Counted from the stretch's first letter, positions 52,540 to 62,896 are shown. The stretch is 64,000 bases of DNA from Alphaproteobacteria bacterium (GCA_016869765.1 VGES01000001.1:62001-126000), one strand, 5' to 3'. Notes: generated by a model from the letters alone, not told the origin. A program made the numbers and translations.

Positions 52540-53402
52540 CAAGGGGTCACGTGGAACTGACAGCGGTCGCCTCGGCTGACGATACGCCCGGCGGTGGCGC
52601 CTGCGAAGTGAGCCGCGAAGATGACGACGTCGCGATCGGCGTGGTCGTGAACGAATTTCCGGCGCGTGCGGCGCGAATGGTTGGGGTCGCGGCAGAAGTT
52701 GCTGCTCCACTCGGGTCGGTGGACCTGGATCGGGTGGTGCATGAGATCGCCCGTCATCATGCCTTGGCGCCCCTCGGAGGTGAGGTGCACGCAATAATGC
52801 CCGGGCGTGTGGCCGGGCGTCGGGTAGAGCGAGACGTCGTCTCCGAGCGCGAAGTCGTAGCCGACGATTGCGGCCTGACCGGCTTCGACGATCGGCCGGA
52901 CCGAGTCGCTGATGCTGTCGTAGCCGTGCTCTCCCGGTTTGAGCGCGTTGTAATGGTCGTAGTCGGCCTTCGAGAAGACGTAGCGCGCCTTCGGGAATGT
53001 CGGGACCCAACGGCCCTTGTCGAGGCGCGTGTTCCAGCCGACGTGATCGCCGTGCAGGTGCGTGCACATGACGTAGTCGATGTCGTCGGGTCCGAGGCCG
53101 AGTTTGGCCAGGTTCTCGAGATAGGGGCGCCTTTGCATGTGCCACTGCGGCAGCGGGCGCGGCTTGTCGTTGCCAACGCAGGTGTCGATCAGGATCGTAT
53201 GGCGGCCGGTCCGCACGATGTAGCTGTGGAAGCTGAAGCTGAGTGTGCCCCTGGCGTAGTCGACGAAGTGCGGCGCGAGCCAGGACTTGTTCGCGGCGGT
53301 CACCGTCGGATCGTAGTCGGGCAGCGCCCGGACGGGATCGAAAGCCTCTTCGTACTCGACCAGTTTCTCGACGCGAATCGCGCCGACGTTTTGCGGTTTC
53401 AT
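52539..53402 (-). CDS. Metallo-beta-lactamase-fold hydrolase (intact copy)
   Basis: A 287-residue MBL-fold enzyme. HLHGDH at 115-120 is the HxHxDH metal motif; PTPGHTPGHYCVH and TGDLMHHPIQ supply further ligands. Relatives include lactonases and other hydrolases; substrate unknown. It is the first and intact member of a tandem pair, starting eight bases after the VOC gene on the same strand and ending in TGATG overlapping the broken copy. Confidence 0.92.
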   Translation of the reverse strand: MKPQNVGAIRVEKLVEYEEAFDPVRALPDYDPTVTAANKSWLAPHFVDYARGTLSFSFHSYIVRTGRHTILIDTCVGNDKPRPLPQWHMQRRPYLENLAKLGLGPDDIDYVMCTHLHGDHVGWNTRLDKGRWVPTFPKARYVFSKADYDHYNALKPGEHGYDSISDSVRPIVEAGQAAIVGYDFALGDDVSLYPTPGHTPGHYCVHLTSEGRQGMMTGDLMHHPIQVHRPEWSSNFCRDPNHSRRTRRKFVHDHADRDVVIFAAHFAGATAGRIVSRGDRCQFHVTP

Positions 53403-53410
53403 GACTCAGC

Positions 53411-53791
53411 TCAGACCGGTTGTTGTGAGGCGTGCGAGGAATAGACGGTGAAGCGGTGGCGGCCCGGGCCGACGAAGGTGAACCAATCGTGGATCCGCCC
53501 GCGCTTGAGCGCGGTCGGCCGCAAACGGAGGGATTGGCAACGCCGGCGGGCTGCGGCCACATCGTCGTACATCAGATCGAACGGTGCCGCCGAAACCCGG
53601 CGCGGCGCGGCTGCGCGGCGAAGGACGAGGTGAGTGCCGCCGCGCAGTTCCATGACGGCGAAGTCATCCTCGGACACGATCGGCCTCAGGCCGAGCGCCG
53701 TGAAGGTGGCGATCGCCACCGCGACTCTCTCCACTTTGAGCGCTACATGCCCGATTGCGGCGTCCGGGCGCCTATCCCTGGCTTTGCGCAT
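53411..53791 (-). CDS. VOC-superfamily protein, small
   Basis: A 126-residue protein with a VOC-type fold: IGHVALKVERVAVAIATFTALGLRP (first module, histidine ligand) and a second module ending in RFTVYSS. Arginine-rich (RRAAAPRRV). Chosen start ATG 53791 has GGAGGA six bases upstream; longer readings lack an RBS. First gene of the minus-strand VOC / MBL / MBL / isochorismatase / cupin run, and divergent from the toxin-antitoxin operon. Confidence 0.72.
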   Translation of the reverse strand: MRKARDRRPDAAIGHVALKVERVAVAIATFTALGLRPIVSEDDFAVMELRGGTHLVLRRAAAPRRVSAAPFDLMYDDVAAARRRCQSLRLRPTALKRGRIHDWFTFVGPGRHRFTVYSSHASQQPV

Positions 53792-53823
53792 AGTTCCTCC
53801 GTTGGCCAAATCTAGTCCCCGTT

Positions 53824-54145
<322 letters not shown>

Positions 54146-54149
54146 CCGG

Positions 54150-54554
54150 ATGTTCGTCCTCGACACCTCAGTGGCCGTCGCTTGGCATTTCGAAGATCAG
54201 GGCAACGACTACGTGATTCGTGTTTGGGACCGGCTGACCAACGAACGGGCCGTCGTCCCCAAACTATTCCTTGCCGAGTTCGCCAATGCCATCGTCAGCG
54301 CGGTTCGCAGTAGGAAAGTGAGCCGCGAGGATGCTGGCACGATCATTCTTGGCATGGCCAGCCTGCCGATCGATGTCGATCGGGATGGTGATTGGAACGA
54401 AGCCTCTGTCGTGATGGAACTTGCGACCGGTCTGAACCTGACGGCCTACGACGCGACCTATCTCCAGCTCGCCCTTGCGCGTCGCATTCCGTTGGCGACC
54501 CAAGACCGAGCCCTGTTGGATGCGGCAAGGACGTTGGGGGTCACCGTTCTGTAG
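54150..54554 (+). CDS. vapC: PIN-domain toxin VapC
   Basis: A 134-residue ribonuclease toxin. PIN active-site acids are seen: Asp5 (FVLDTSVAVAW), Glu43 (FLAEFANAI), Asp101 (TAYDATYLQLA) and Asp119 (ATQDRALLDAA), and the chain has normal length, so it should be active unless bound by its antitoxin. Base use is slightly less GC-rich than its neighbours, consistent with transfer. Confidence 0.92.
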   Translation: MFVLDTSVAVAWHFEDQGNDYVIRVWDRLTNERAVVPKLFLAEFANAIVSAVRSRKVSREDAGTIILGMASLPIDVDRDGDWNEASVVMELATGLNLTAYDATYLQLALARRIPLATQDRALLDAARTLGVTVL

Positions 54555-54579
54555 CCTGTCGTCTAAGGGTGTTGTTCCC

Positions 54580-55452
54580 CTAGCCCGCTCGGCGCGTCGA
54601 AAAATCGAGGCCGACGTCGAGGGCGCTCACGCTATGGGTGAGGGCGCCGAGCGAAATGAGATCGACGCCGCTCTCGGCCACGGCGCGGACGTTCTTGGCG
54701 GTGACGCCGCCCGAGGCTTCGGTGATCATCCGGCCCCCCACCATCGCCACGGCGCGACGCAGGTCCTCGGGTGTCATGTTGTCGAGCAGCACGGCATCGA
54801 CGGGATCGAGCAACAGCTCTTCCAGTTGTGCCAACGTGTCGACCTCGACCTCGACCTTGACGAGATGGCCGACATGTCGACGTACGCGCGCCACCGCCTC
54901 GCGAACGCTGCCGGCCACCGCAATATGGTTGTCTTTGACGAGCACCGCGTCATCAAGGCCGAAACGGTGGTTCGATCCACCGCCCGCACGCACCGCGAAT
55001 TTTTCGAGGGCGCGCAGCCCGGGTGTTGTTTTCCGCGTGCAGACGATCGCGGCCTTGGTGCCCCGGACGGCCGCAACCATGTCGCGGGTCGCCGTCGCGA
55101 TGCCGCACAACCGCCCGAGAAAATTCAACGCCGTGCGCTCAGCCACCAGGATTGGCCGCGCTGCGCCACCGATGCGCGCCAGCGTCTGGCCTGCTTGAAC
55201 GTCGCTGCCATCCGGGGCATCGATCGTGATCGTCAGCGAAGCATCGAGTCGGCGAAACACCGCGACTGCGACCTCGATCCCGGCGATGCGGCCCGGTTTG
55301 CGCGCGACGATGACGGCATCGGCGTGATCACCGGGGCCGGCGATGGCATCGCTCGTGAGATCGCCGGCCACGCCGAGATCCTCCTCGAGCGCGCGATCGA
55401 TGACCGCCGCGTAGTGCGACGCGAACAGGGGTGGAACGCGGGGAGACGTCAA
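54580..55452 (-). CDS. nadC: Nicotinate-nucleotide pyrophosphorylase (carboxylating)
   Basis: Converts quinolinate and PRPP to nicotinate mononucleotide in NAD synthesis. The 290-residue type II phosphoribosyltransferase has [59 protein letters not shown] and [10 protein letters not shown] with [12 protein letters not shown], all QPRTase hallmarks. The likely start is TTG 55452, four bases after the nadA stop; longer readings run into nadA. Confidence 0.95.
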   Translation of the reverse strand: MTSPRVPPLFASHYAAVIDRALEEDLGVAGDLTSDAIAGPGDHADAVIVARKPGRIAGIEVAVAVFRRLDASLTITIDAPDGSDVQAGQTLARIGGAARPILVAERTALNFLGRLCGIATATRDMVAAVRGTKAAIVCTRKTTPGLRALEKFAVRAGGGSNHRFGLDDAVLVKDNHIAVAGSVREAVARVRRHVGHLVKVEVEVDTLAQLEELLLDPVDAVLLDNMTPEDLRRAVAMVGGRMITEASGGVTAKNVRAVAESGVDLISLGALTHSVSALDVGLDFSTRRAG

Positions 55453-55456
55453 GCGT

Positions 55457-56464
55457 TCAGCGGCCGATCGCGACCATGCGCTCGACCGATCGCCGGGCCC
55501 GCTCGGCGATGTCCGCAGGAATCTCGACCCGCGGCTCCAAGGTCTCCAGCGCATGATGAATCTTGTCGAGCGTGATCCGCTTCATATGCGGACACAGGTT
55601 GCACGGACGGATGAACTCGACGCTGGGCAACTCGGCGGCCACGTTGTCGCTCATCGAGCACTCCGTGACCATCAGGACTCGGGCCGGTCGTCGCTGGCGC
55701 ACGAAGTCGATCATGTTGGCGGTCGAACCGACGTAGTCGACGGCGTCGAGGACCTCCGGTGGGCATTCGGGGTGCGCGATCACCACGAGCCCCTCGTGGT
55801 CGCGGCGGTAGGCTGCGATCTCGGCGGCAGAAAAACGCTCGTGGACCTCGCAATGGCCCTTCCACAGGATGACGTCGACCTTGGTCTGTCGTGCGACCCA
55901 GCGCCCGAGATACTCATCGGGCAGGAAAATCACCCGTGGCACCTTGAGCGATTCGACGACTTTGACGGCGTTGCCCGAGGTGCAGCAGACGTCGGTTTCC
56001 GCCTTCACGTCGGCCGAGGTGTTGACATAGGACACCACCGGTACGCCCGGGTACTTCTGGCGCAAGAGACGCACGTCCGCGCCCGTAACCGACGCCGCGA
56101 GCGAACAGCCGGCATCGAGATCGGGGATGACGACGGTTTTTTCCGGGCTCAGGAGCTTGGCGGTCTCGGCCATGAAATGAACGCCCGCCATGACGATCAC
56201 GTCGGCCTTGGTTTTGGCCGCCTGCTGCGCGAGCGCGAGCGAGTCGCCGACGAAGTCCGAGACGCAGTGGTAGATCTCGGGGGTCATGTAATTGTGCGCG
56301 AGAATGACGGCGTTCCGCTCGCGCTTCAGCCGGTTGATCGCAGCGACGTATGGCGCATGGTGCGGCCATTCGATCGCCGGGATGACGTTGCGCACCCGCT
56401 CATAGAGCGGCGCGGTCGATCGGGCGATCTCGTCGGTGTAGGCCAGGGCAGTGGCGGCGCTCAA
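55457..56464 (-). CDS. nadA: Quinolinate synthase A
   Basis: Fe-S enzyme that condenses iminoaspartate with dihydroxyacetone phosphate to quinolinate. The 335 residues have [28 protein letters not shown], and three cysteines for the [4Fe-4S] cluster: the one in AGCSLAAS, the one in VTECSMSD and [13 protein letters not shown] 56464 is the only nearby start. No nadB lies beside it; iminoaspartate must come from an enzyme elsewhere. Followed by nadC. Confidence 0.95.
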   Translation of the reverse strand: MSAATALAYTDEIARSTAPLYERVRNVIPAIEWPHHAPYVAAINRLKRERNAVILAHNYMTPEIYHCVSDFVGDSLALAQQAAKTKADVIVMAGVHFMAETAKLLSPEKTVVIPDLDAGCSLAASVTGADVRLLRQKYPGVPVVSYVNTSADVKAETDVCCTSGNAVKVVESLKVPRVIFLPDEYLGRWVARQTKVDVILWKGHCEVHERFSAAEIAAYRRDHEGLVVIAHPECPPEVLDAVDYVGSTANMIDFVRQRRPARVLMVTECSMSDNVAAELPSVEFIRPCNLCPHMKRITLDKIHHALETLEPRVEIPADIAERARRSVERMVAIGR

Positions 56465-56500
56465 AGGACGCTCCGCGGTTGCTTCAGGGTATGGTCAAAG

Positions 56501-56577
<77 letters not shown>

Positions 56578-56607
56578 CGGTGCTTCGTTGGTTCCTTGTT
56601 TGCACCA

Positions 56608-56636
56608 AAAGTATTCAATGCGACCCACCCTTTCAA
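56608..56636 (-). promoter_or_regulatory. Promoter of tRNA-Arg
   Basis: On the minus strand, TTGAAA (56636-56631), 17 bases, TACTTT (56613-56608), placed 31 bases ahead of the first tRNA base. Correct spacing and position for a stable RNA gene. Confidence 0.7.
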
Positions 56637-56729
56637 CGGAGCCGCAGCGATCCTGGGGCGCTGTTTTAAGCCTTTGATCACGCTGGGTAAAGTGGTGCCC
56701 CGGGCACCCGCACCGCGGGCGCCCCTGCC

Positions 56730-58178
56730 CTAGCCGCGCCACAGACGGACGCTGAACAGCATCAGGAGGGTGAAGATTTCAAGACGCCCCAGGAACATGC
56801 CAAAGCAGAGCACCCACTTGGCCGCATCCGAGAGTGACTGAAAATTGCCGCTCGGTCCGATGATGTCGCCGAGGCCCGGCCCGTGGTTGCTCAGGATGCT
56901 GGCGGCGCCGCTGAACGCGGTCACGAGGTCATAGCCTAAGGCCGCCAACACGAGCGTGAGGCTCGCCAGCGACACGATGTACACCGCAAAGAAGGCCATG
57001 ACGCTCGCCTGAACGTCGTCGTGCACGTGCTGGCCCATGTAGTGCATGGGAAAGACGCCATGCGGTTGCATCTGGCGACGAAGTTGGGCTCCGATCAGTC
57101 GTGCCAGGATCTGCAGCCGAAAGACCTTGATGGCGCCCGTCGTCGAGCCCGTGCAACCGCCGACGCACATCAGCAGAACAAAGCCGACCATGGCGAACCC
57201 ACCCCACGTTCCGTAGTCGGCCGACGCGTAGCCCGTGGTCGTTGTCACGGAAGTCACGTTGAACAGAGCCAACCGAAGGGCGATGCCGAATTCGACATCG
57301 CGGGTGGCATGCAGCCACAGGGTCATCGCCAGGCTCGCCAACAACACAATCGCCAAGAAGGCTCTGATCTGGCTGTCGCTCCACAACGGGCGGAAGTGCC
57401 CACGGGCGAGCAAAATAAAGACGACCATGGGGCAGCCGCCGATCAGCATGAAGAGGATCGCGATCCATTCGATCGCGGGGTTTTGAAACCAGGCAAACGA
57501 CGAATCGTAGTTGGCGAAACCGGCGGTCGACACGGTGGTCATCGCGTGCGTCACGGCATCGAAACCGCTCATTCCAGCGACGCCATAGAGGATCGCGCAG
57601 AGGGCGGTCAGCCCGACGTAGACGGCAACCGTCGCGGCTGCGACCGAAGAAAGCCGCGGCAGAACTTTGTCCGATTTCTCCGAGGACTCGGCCCGGAAGA
57701 GCTGCATTCCGCCGACGCGAAGGAAGGGCAGCACGGCGATCGCCATGACGATGATGCCTGCCCCACCGATGAATTGCAGGATTGATCGCCACAACAGGAT
57801 TCCGGGCGGCATCGACTCGAGCCCGACCAGCACCGTCGCCCCGGTGGTCGTCAGTCCGGAGACAGCTTCGAAATAGGCATCGACGTAGCTGAGCGTGATG
57901 TCGGAGAACACGAACGGCAGGGCGCTGAAGGCCGAGAGGACGATCCACGTGGCGGCGGTCAGCACGAACCCTTGACGCAGATCGAGACGCATGGCGTCAC
58001 CGCGGAAGCCCGTCGCGAGCGCGACGCCGACAAAGAGCGTTGCTGCCCCCGAGAGCGCGAACACGCGCCAATCGTCGTGGCCGATCGCGGCGTCGACCAA
58101 CGCCGGCACCATCATGGCGACGGCCAGCGCCGAGAGAAACAGGCCGAGGATGAACAGCACGGGGCGAAAGTCGGTCAT
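56730..58178 (-). CDS. trkH: Potassium uptake subunit TrkH (second of a tandem pair)
   Basis: Potassium-translocating membrane subunit of the Trk system. The 482 residues have the eight helices and four P-loops with selectivity-filter patterns: [33 protein letters not shown] and [10 protein letters not shown]. It ends in [14 protein letters not shown]. Start ATG 58178 ([11 protein letters not shown]). Follows the other TrkH by ten bases. The cytoplasmic regulatory partner TrkA is not in the window. Confidence 0.93.
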   Translation of the reverse strand: MTDFRPVLFILGLFLSALAVAMMVPALVDAAIGHDDWRVFALSGAATLFVGVALATGFRGDAMRLDLRQGFVLTAATWIVLSAFSALPFVFSDITLSYVDAYFEAVSGLTTTGATVLVGLESMPPGILLWRSILQFIGGAGIIVMAIAVLPFLRVGGMQLFRAESSEKSDKVLPRLSSVAAATVAVYVGLTALCAILYGVAGMSGFDAVTHAMTTVSTAGFANYDSSFAWFQNPAIEWIAILFMLIGGCPMVVFILLARGHFRPLWSDSQIRAFLAIVLLASLAMTLWLHATRDVEFGIALRLALFNVTSVTTTTGYASADYGTWGGFAMVGFVLLMCVGGCTGSTTGAIKVFRLQILARLIGAQLRRQMQPHGVFPMHYMGQHVHDDVQASVMAFFAVYIVSLASLTLVLAALGYDLVTAFSGAASILSNHGPGLGDIIGPSGNFQSLSDAAKWVLCFGMFLGRLEIFTLLMLFSVRLWRG

Positions 58179-58188
58179 GGCTTGCCGC

Positions 58189-59637
58189 CTAACCGCGCCA
58201 GAGTCGTGGGGCAAACAGCATCAGCAACGTGAAAATCTCGAGCCGGCCGAGGAGCATGGCAAAGGAGAGGACCCAGGTCGCGAGATCGGACAGCGGCTGA
58301 TAATTGCCGACCGGCCCCACGATGTCGCCCAGTCCCGGTCCGACGTTGCCGAGCGCAGCGGCAACCGCGGTGATGGCGGTAACGAAGTCATAGCCGCAGG
58401 CGGCGATGATGACAGTGAGCAAAGCAAACGAAAGCATGTAGGCGGCGAAGAAGGCCATGACGCCGACAGGGACGTCGTCCTGAACCAACTGGTTCATGTA
58501 GCGAATGGGGAAGACGCCATGAGGTTGCACCTGCGCTCGCAGTTGGCTCACGACACGCCGGACCAAGATCTCGAGGCGAAAGACTTTGACCGACCCCGAG
58601 GTCGAGCCAGTACAACCGCCGACGAACATGAGCATCAGCAGGAGCACCCACGCCAACCCGCCCCACGCGTTGTAGTCGGTCGAGGCGAATCCCGTCGTGC
58701 TGACGACGGAGGTGACATTGAAGAACGTCAACCGCAGGGCGCGTCCGAGCGGAATATCCTGGGTTGCGAAGAGCCAGAGCCCGAGCCCGACACTCACGAC
58801 AACGATGAGACCGAGAAAGACCTGAACCTGACTACTCGTGAGAAATGGCCGGACCTGGCCGCGCGCCAACAGGATGAGCAAAACCAAGGGACAGCCGCCG
58901 AGGAACATGAAGATCGTGGCGATCCACTCGGCCTCGGGGTTCCCGAGCTGACCAAACGAGTTGTCGTAGTTGGCGAACCCTCCGGTCGAGGTGGTCGTCA
59001 TGGCATGGGTGATCGCATCGAACGGGCTTAGGCCAACGACCAAGAACAAGAGGGCGCAGGCCACCGTCATGGCGACGTAGACGACCACCGTTGCTCCGGC
59101 TACGGAGGACAGACGCGGAAGAACCTTGTCCGATTTTTCGGAGGACTCGGTCCAAAACAATTGCATGCCGCCGATCCGCAGAAATGGAAACACCGCGATC
59201 GCCATCACGATGATTCCGGCACCGCCCACGAACTGGAGCAGCGCCCGCCACAGCAGTATTCCCGGCGGCAGGGAATCGAGCCCGACGATCACCGTCGCTC
59301 CCGTCGTGGTTAGTCCCGAGACGGTCTCGAAGTATGCATCGGTGAAGGAGAGCTCCTGCTCCGAGAACATGAAGGGCAGTGCGCCAAAAGCAGATAACAC
59401 CAGCCAAGTTGTTGCCGTGAGGAGAAAACCCTGGCGGAGATCGATCTCCGTGAGGTCGCCGCGGAACGCCACGATAAGGGCAACGCCTACGAACAGGGTC
59501 AGCGCGGCCGCCGCCATGAAGACCTGCCAATCCCGATTGTCGGCCGCCAAGTCGACGAGGGCAGGGATCATCATGGTCACCGCCAGGGCCGACAGGAAGA
59601 CACCTAGGATGTAGAAGACGGGGCGGACGTCGGACAT
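58189..59637 (-). CDS. trkH: Potassium uptake subunit TrkH (first of a tandem pair)
   Basis: A 482-residue paralogue of the next gene with the same plan and length. Filter loops: [33 protein letters not shown] and LGNVGPGLGD; the last P-loop reads GNVG where the other has SNHG, so conductance or regulation may differ. Ends in FTLLMLFAPRLWRG. Start MSDVRPVFYIL matches the paralogue's start. The 214 bases before it, up to the divergent zinc-finger gene at 59852, hold no gene. Confidence 0.93.
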   Translation of the reverse strand: MSDVRPVFYILGVFLSALAVTMMIPALVDLAADNRDWQVFMAAAALTLFVGVALIVAFRGDLTEIDLRQGFLLTATTWLVLSAFGALPFMFSEQELSFTDAYFETVSGLTTTGATVIVGLDSLPPGILLWRALLQFVGGAGIIVMAIAVFPFLRIGGMQLFWTESSEKSDKVLPRLSSVAGATVVVYVAMTVACALLFLVVGLSPFDAITHAMTTTSTGGFANYDNSFGQLGNPEAEWIATIFMFLGGCPLVLLILLARGQVRPFLTSSQVQVFLGLIVVVSVGLGLWLFATQDIPLGRALRLTFFNVTSVVSTTGFASTDYNAWGGLAWVLLLMLMFVGGCTGSTSGSVKVFRLEILVRRVVSQLRAQVQPHGVFPIRYMNQLVQDDVPVGVMAFFAAYMLSFALLTVIIAACGYDFVTAITAVAAALGNVGPGLGDIVGPVGNYQPLSDLATWVLSFAMLLGRLEIFTLLMLFAPRLWRG

Positions 59638-59851
59638 CGGCGGGGACGAAACACCAACGCGGAAAGGCCCAATGGAGGCCGGTTGCGCCGGAATCTAGCC
59701 CTCTGCCTCGGGTCGGTCATCGAAAACCCGTGCCCGGCGCAGCCCTTTTTTTGGCCAATGCGTCCATCGCGGAGCCCGTTTCGCCCGAGTTGCCTGCGTC
59801 GGGCGAGCCGCTATCATGCGCGCCGCGTGGGCCCAGCAGGGAAGTGCGACG

Positions 59852-60028
59852 ATGCAGCCGCCAGAGACGATCGTGGTCGAGAGCGACAAGGTTGCCTGTG
59901 ACGGGGGCGACGTCTCGGGCCATCCGCGGGTTTATCTGAACCTGGGCGAGAAGGGCGAAACCGACTGCCCGTATTGTGGCCGGCGCTTCGTGCGACGGAC
60001 CGGGGCCAAAGCCGCCCACGCCGCCTGA
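59852..60028 (+). CDS. CHCC-type zinc-finger protein
   Basis: A 58-residue protein of the zf-CHCC family. ACDGG...HPRVYLNL...CPYCGRRF places one Cys, one His and two Cys for zinc. The mitochondrial complex I subunit NDUFS6 has this domain, and alphaproteobacteria carry the short form as an accessory protein of complex I. Start ATG 59852 (MQPPETIVV). Confidence 0.88.
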   Translation: MQPPETIVVESDKVACDGGDVSGHPRVYLNLGEKGETDCPYCGRRFVRRTGAKAAHAA

Positions 60029-60094
60029 TCGTTTCTGTGGATATCGGCCGGCGACCACTGGGGTCCGCGGCTAGCAGCGTGCGATAGTCGCGAC

Positions 60095-62896
60095 ATGGCC
60101 AAGACTTCCTCCGCGCCGGCGAAACGGCGGACGATCTATCTCGTCGATGGGTCGGGGTATGTCTACCGCGCCTACCACGCGCTGCCGCCCCTCACCCGCA
60201 AGCGCGACGGGATGCCCGTCGGCGCCGTCGTCGGCTTCTGCAACATGCTCAACAAGCTGATCGAGGATCACTTCGGCAACGGCGACGGCACCCATATCGC
60301 CGTCATCTTCGACAAGGGCGAGGTGACGTTTCGCAACGACATCTACAAGGAGTACAAGGCCAATCGCGACGAAACGCCCGACGACTTGATCCCACAATTC
60401 AAGCCGATCCGCGACGCCACGCGGGCCTTCAACATCGCCAGCATAGAACAGGCGGGCTTCGAGGCCGACGACATCATCGCGACCTACGCGCGGATCGCGC
60501 GCGAGGCGGGCGAAGATGTCGTGATCGTCTCGTCCGACAAGGACCTCATGCAGCTCGTGGGCGATGGCGTGACGATGTTCGACCCCCTCAAGTCGCGTCC
60601 CATCGGCCGGGCCGAAGTCATCGAACGGTTCGGGGTCGGTCCGGAGCGGGTCGTCGACGTGCAATCGCTGGCCGGCGATTCGACCGACAACGTGCCCGGC
60701 GTTCCCGGCATCGGCGTCAAGACGGCGGCTCTGCTGATCAACGAGTTCGGCGACCTCGACACGCTCTTGCGACGGGCCACCGAGATCAAACAGGAGAAGC
60801 GCCGCGAGAACCTGATTCAGTTCGCCGATCAGGCGCGCCTCAGTCGCGAACTCGTCAAGCTACGCAGCGATGTTCCGGTCGAGGAGTCCCTCGACGACTT
60901 GCAGTTCGCGCCGTCCGCGCCGGACAAGCTTTTGCCCTTTCTCGAGGACATGGAATTCTCGACTCTCGCCAAACGCATCCGCGCTCGCGATGGCGCGTCG
61001 CCGACAGCTTCGACCCCAGCGATCAGTGACGGCGCCACCAACGTCGCGACCAAGGGACCAGGCACGACCGCCCACACGGTCGTCGCCGATCGTGCGGTCC
61101 TCAAAGGATGGGCCGACCGGGCGCGACTGCGCGGCGCCTTGGCGCTGCATCCTGTCTTCTCCGGCCCATCGCCCCTGCGTGACCGCCTGATCGGATTGGG
61201 GCTCTGCATCGATCCCGGAACGGCGGCCTACGTGCCGATTGCCGCAGAACAGCCGCCGCAGGGCGGGCTTGCGCTCGAAGGTGGGGCCGCAGCGAGTCTC
61301 ACGCTGCGCGACGTGATCGGGGAACTCGAGCCGGTTCTGAGCGATGCGGGCGTGCTCAAGATCGCCCATGACGCAAAGGTCCTGCTGGTCGCCTTCGCCA
61401 ACCACGAACAACCGATGGCACCGATCGAGGACACGATGGTGCTGTCCTACGACCTCGAAGCGGGTCTGCATGCGCACGACCTCGAGTCCGTGGCGCCGGT
61501 GTTTCTCGACCGCACGCTGCCGACGCTCGCGGCGCTCACGGGCAGCGGCAAGAACGCTCGCGCCGTCGAGGCCCTGGCGGCAACCGAGGTATTGCCGGTC
61601 GCGGCAGGCGCGGCGGATGCCGTTCGTCGTCTCGCCATGGTGCTTCATCCCCGGCTCGTGCCCGCGCGCGCGACGGTGGTCTACGAGACCATCGATCGTC
61701 CCTTGCTGCCGGTGCTGGCCGACATGGAACGGCTGGGAATCCGCGTCGAGCCTACGGTTCTCAAGGAACAATCGCGGGCGTTCGCCGACCGCATGGTGGC
61801 GCTCGAAAAGGAGATCGAGAAGCTCGCCGGCCGGCCGTTCAACGTCGGCTCACCAAAACAGCTCGGCGAGATACTCTTCGAGAACATGGGGTTGGCCGGG
61901 GGGAAGAAGGGCAAGAGCGGCGCCTATTCGACCGGCGCCGACGTCCTCGAAGCACTTGCGGCGGAGGGCGTCACCCTGGCCGAGCGCGTGCTCGATTGGC
62001 GCGAGGTGTCCAAGCTCAAGAACACCTACACCGACAAGCTGCCCGAGGAGATCAATCCGGCGACCGGCCGAATTCACACGACCTTCGACGTGGCCGTCGC
62101 CAACACCGGTCGGCTTTCCTCAAACGACCCCAACCTGCAGAACATCCCGATCCGCACCGAGGAAGGACGCAAGATTCGTCGCGCCTTCGTTCCCGATCGC
62201 GGCCACCAGTTGCTGTCGGCCGACTACTCGCAGATCGAACTTCGGCTCCTCGCGCACATGGCCGACATTCCGCAACTGACGCGCGCCTTCCAGGACGGGA
62301 CGGATATTCACGCGCTGACCGCGAGCGAGGTGTTCGGCGTTCCGGTCAAGGGCATGGATCCAGCGGTGCGTCGTCGCGCCAAGGCGATCAACTTCGGCAT
62401 CATCTACGGCATCAGTCCGTTCGGTCTCGCCCGTCAGCTGGGGATCGCCCAGTCCGAGGCGCGTGACTACATCAACGCCTACTTCCAACGCTTCCCCGGC
62501 ATCCGGGGTTACATGGAGGAGCAGAAAGAACTCTGCCGCAAGAACGGCTGGGTCAAGACGATCTTCGGGCGGCGCGTCCATCTCCCGGGTATCCGCGAGA
62601 AGAATCCGGCGGCCCGCGCCTTCGCCGAACGCCAGGCCATCAACGCCCCGTTGCAGGGCGCGGCAGCCGACATCATCAAGCGCGCCATGATCCGGCTTCC
62701 CGAATCCCTGGGCACGGCCCAGCTCCGCGCCAGGATGCTGCTGCAGGTTCACGACGAGCTGGTGTTCGAGGTTCCGGCCGGTGAAACCAAGGAGACGGCC
62801 GACCTCGTCAAGCAAGTGATGGAAGGGGTCGCCCACCTCAAGGTTCCCCTGGTCGTCGAGACGGGCATCGGCGGCAACTGGGACGAGGCCCACTGA
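60095..62896 (+). CDS. polA: DNA polymerase I with degenerate proofreading domain
   Basis: Gap-filling and Okazaki-fragment polymerase. The 933 residues have an intact 5' nuclease (about 12-300: YLVDGSGYVYRAYHAL, GFEADDIIATYAR, SSDKDLMQLV), a 3'-5' exonuclease region (about 330-540) and the polymerase (about 560-933: motif A LLSADYSQIELRLLAHM, motif B RRRAKAINFGIIYGIS, motif C LLQVHDELVFE). In the exonuclease region the metal-binding residues are gone: the DTE position reads HPV at 352-354, the NxxxD pair is Asp426 and Leu430, and VAAGA replaces YAAED. Proofreading is thus probably lost. Confidence 0.96.
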   Translation: MAKTSSAPAKRRTIYLVDGSGYVYRAYHALPPLTRKRDGMPVGAVVGFCNMLNKLIEDHFGNGDGTHIAVIFDKGEVTFRNDIYKEYKANRDETPDDLIPQFKPIRDATRAFNIASIEQAGFEADDIIATYARIAREAGEDVVIVSSDKDLMQLVGDGVTMFDPLKSRPIGRAEVIERFGVGPERVVDVQSLAGDSTDNVPGVPGIGVKTAALLINEFGDLDTLLRRATEIKQEKRRENLIQFADQARLSRELVKLRSDVPVEESLDDLQFAPSAPDKLLPFLEDMEFSTLAKRIRARDGASPTASTPAISDGATNVATKGPGTTAHTVVADRAVLKGWADRARLRGALALHPVFSGPSPLRDRLIGLGLCIDPGTAAYVPIAAEQPPQGGLALEGGAAASLTLRDVIGELEPVLSDAGVLKIAHDAKVLLVAFANHEQPMAPIEDTMVLSYDLEAGLHAHDLESVAPVFLDRTLPTLAALTGSGKNARAVEALAATEVLPVAAGAADAVRRLAMVLHPRLVPARATVVYETIDRPLLPVLADMERLGIRVEPTVLKEQSRAFADRMVALEKEIEKLAGRPFNVGSPKQLGEILFENMGLAGGKKGKSGAYSTGADVLEALAAEGVTLAERVLDWREVSKLKNTYTDKLPEEINPATGRIHTTFDVAVANTGRLSSNDPNLQNIPIRTEEGRKIRRAFVPDRGHQLLSADYSQIELRLLAHMADIPQLTRAFQDGTDIHALTASEVFGVPVKGMDPAVRRRAKAINFGIIYGISPFGLARQLGIAQSEARDYINAYFQRFPGIRGYMEEQKELCRKNGWVKTIFGRRVHLPGIREKNPAARAFAERQAINAPLQGAAADIIKRAMIRLPESLGTAQLRARMLLQVHDELVFEVPAGETKETADLVKQVMEGVAHLKVPLVVETGIGGNWDEAH

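Noticed and set aside
52117-53562. A 481-codon minus-strand frame covering the intact MBL gene
   Set aside because: Only its last part (from 52539) is real, as the N-terminal half of the broken copy; the remainder is off-frame to the intact MBL gene.
59717-60058. A 113-codon minus-strand frame upstream of polA
   Set aside because: It is antisense to the CHCC zinc-finger gene and has no family match.
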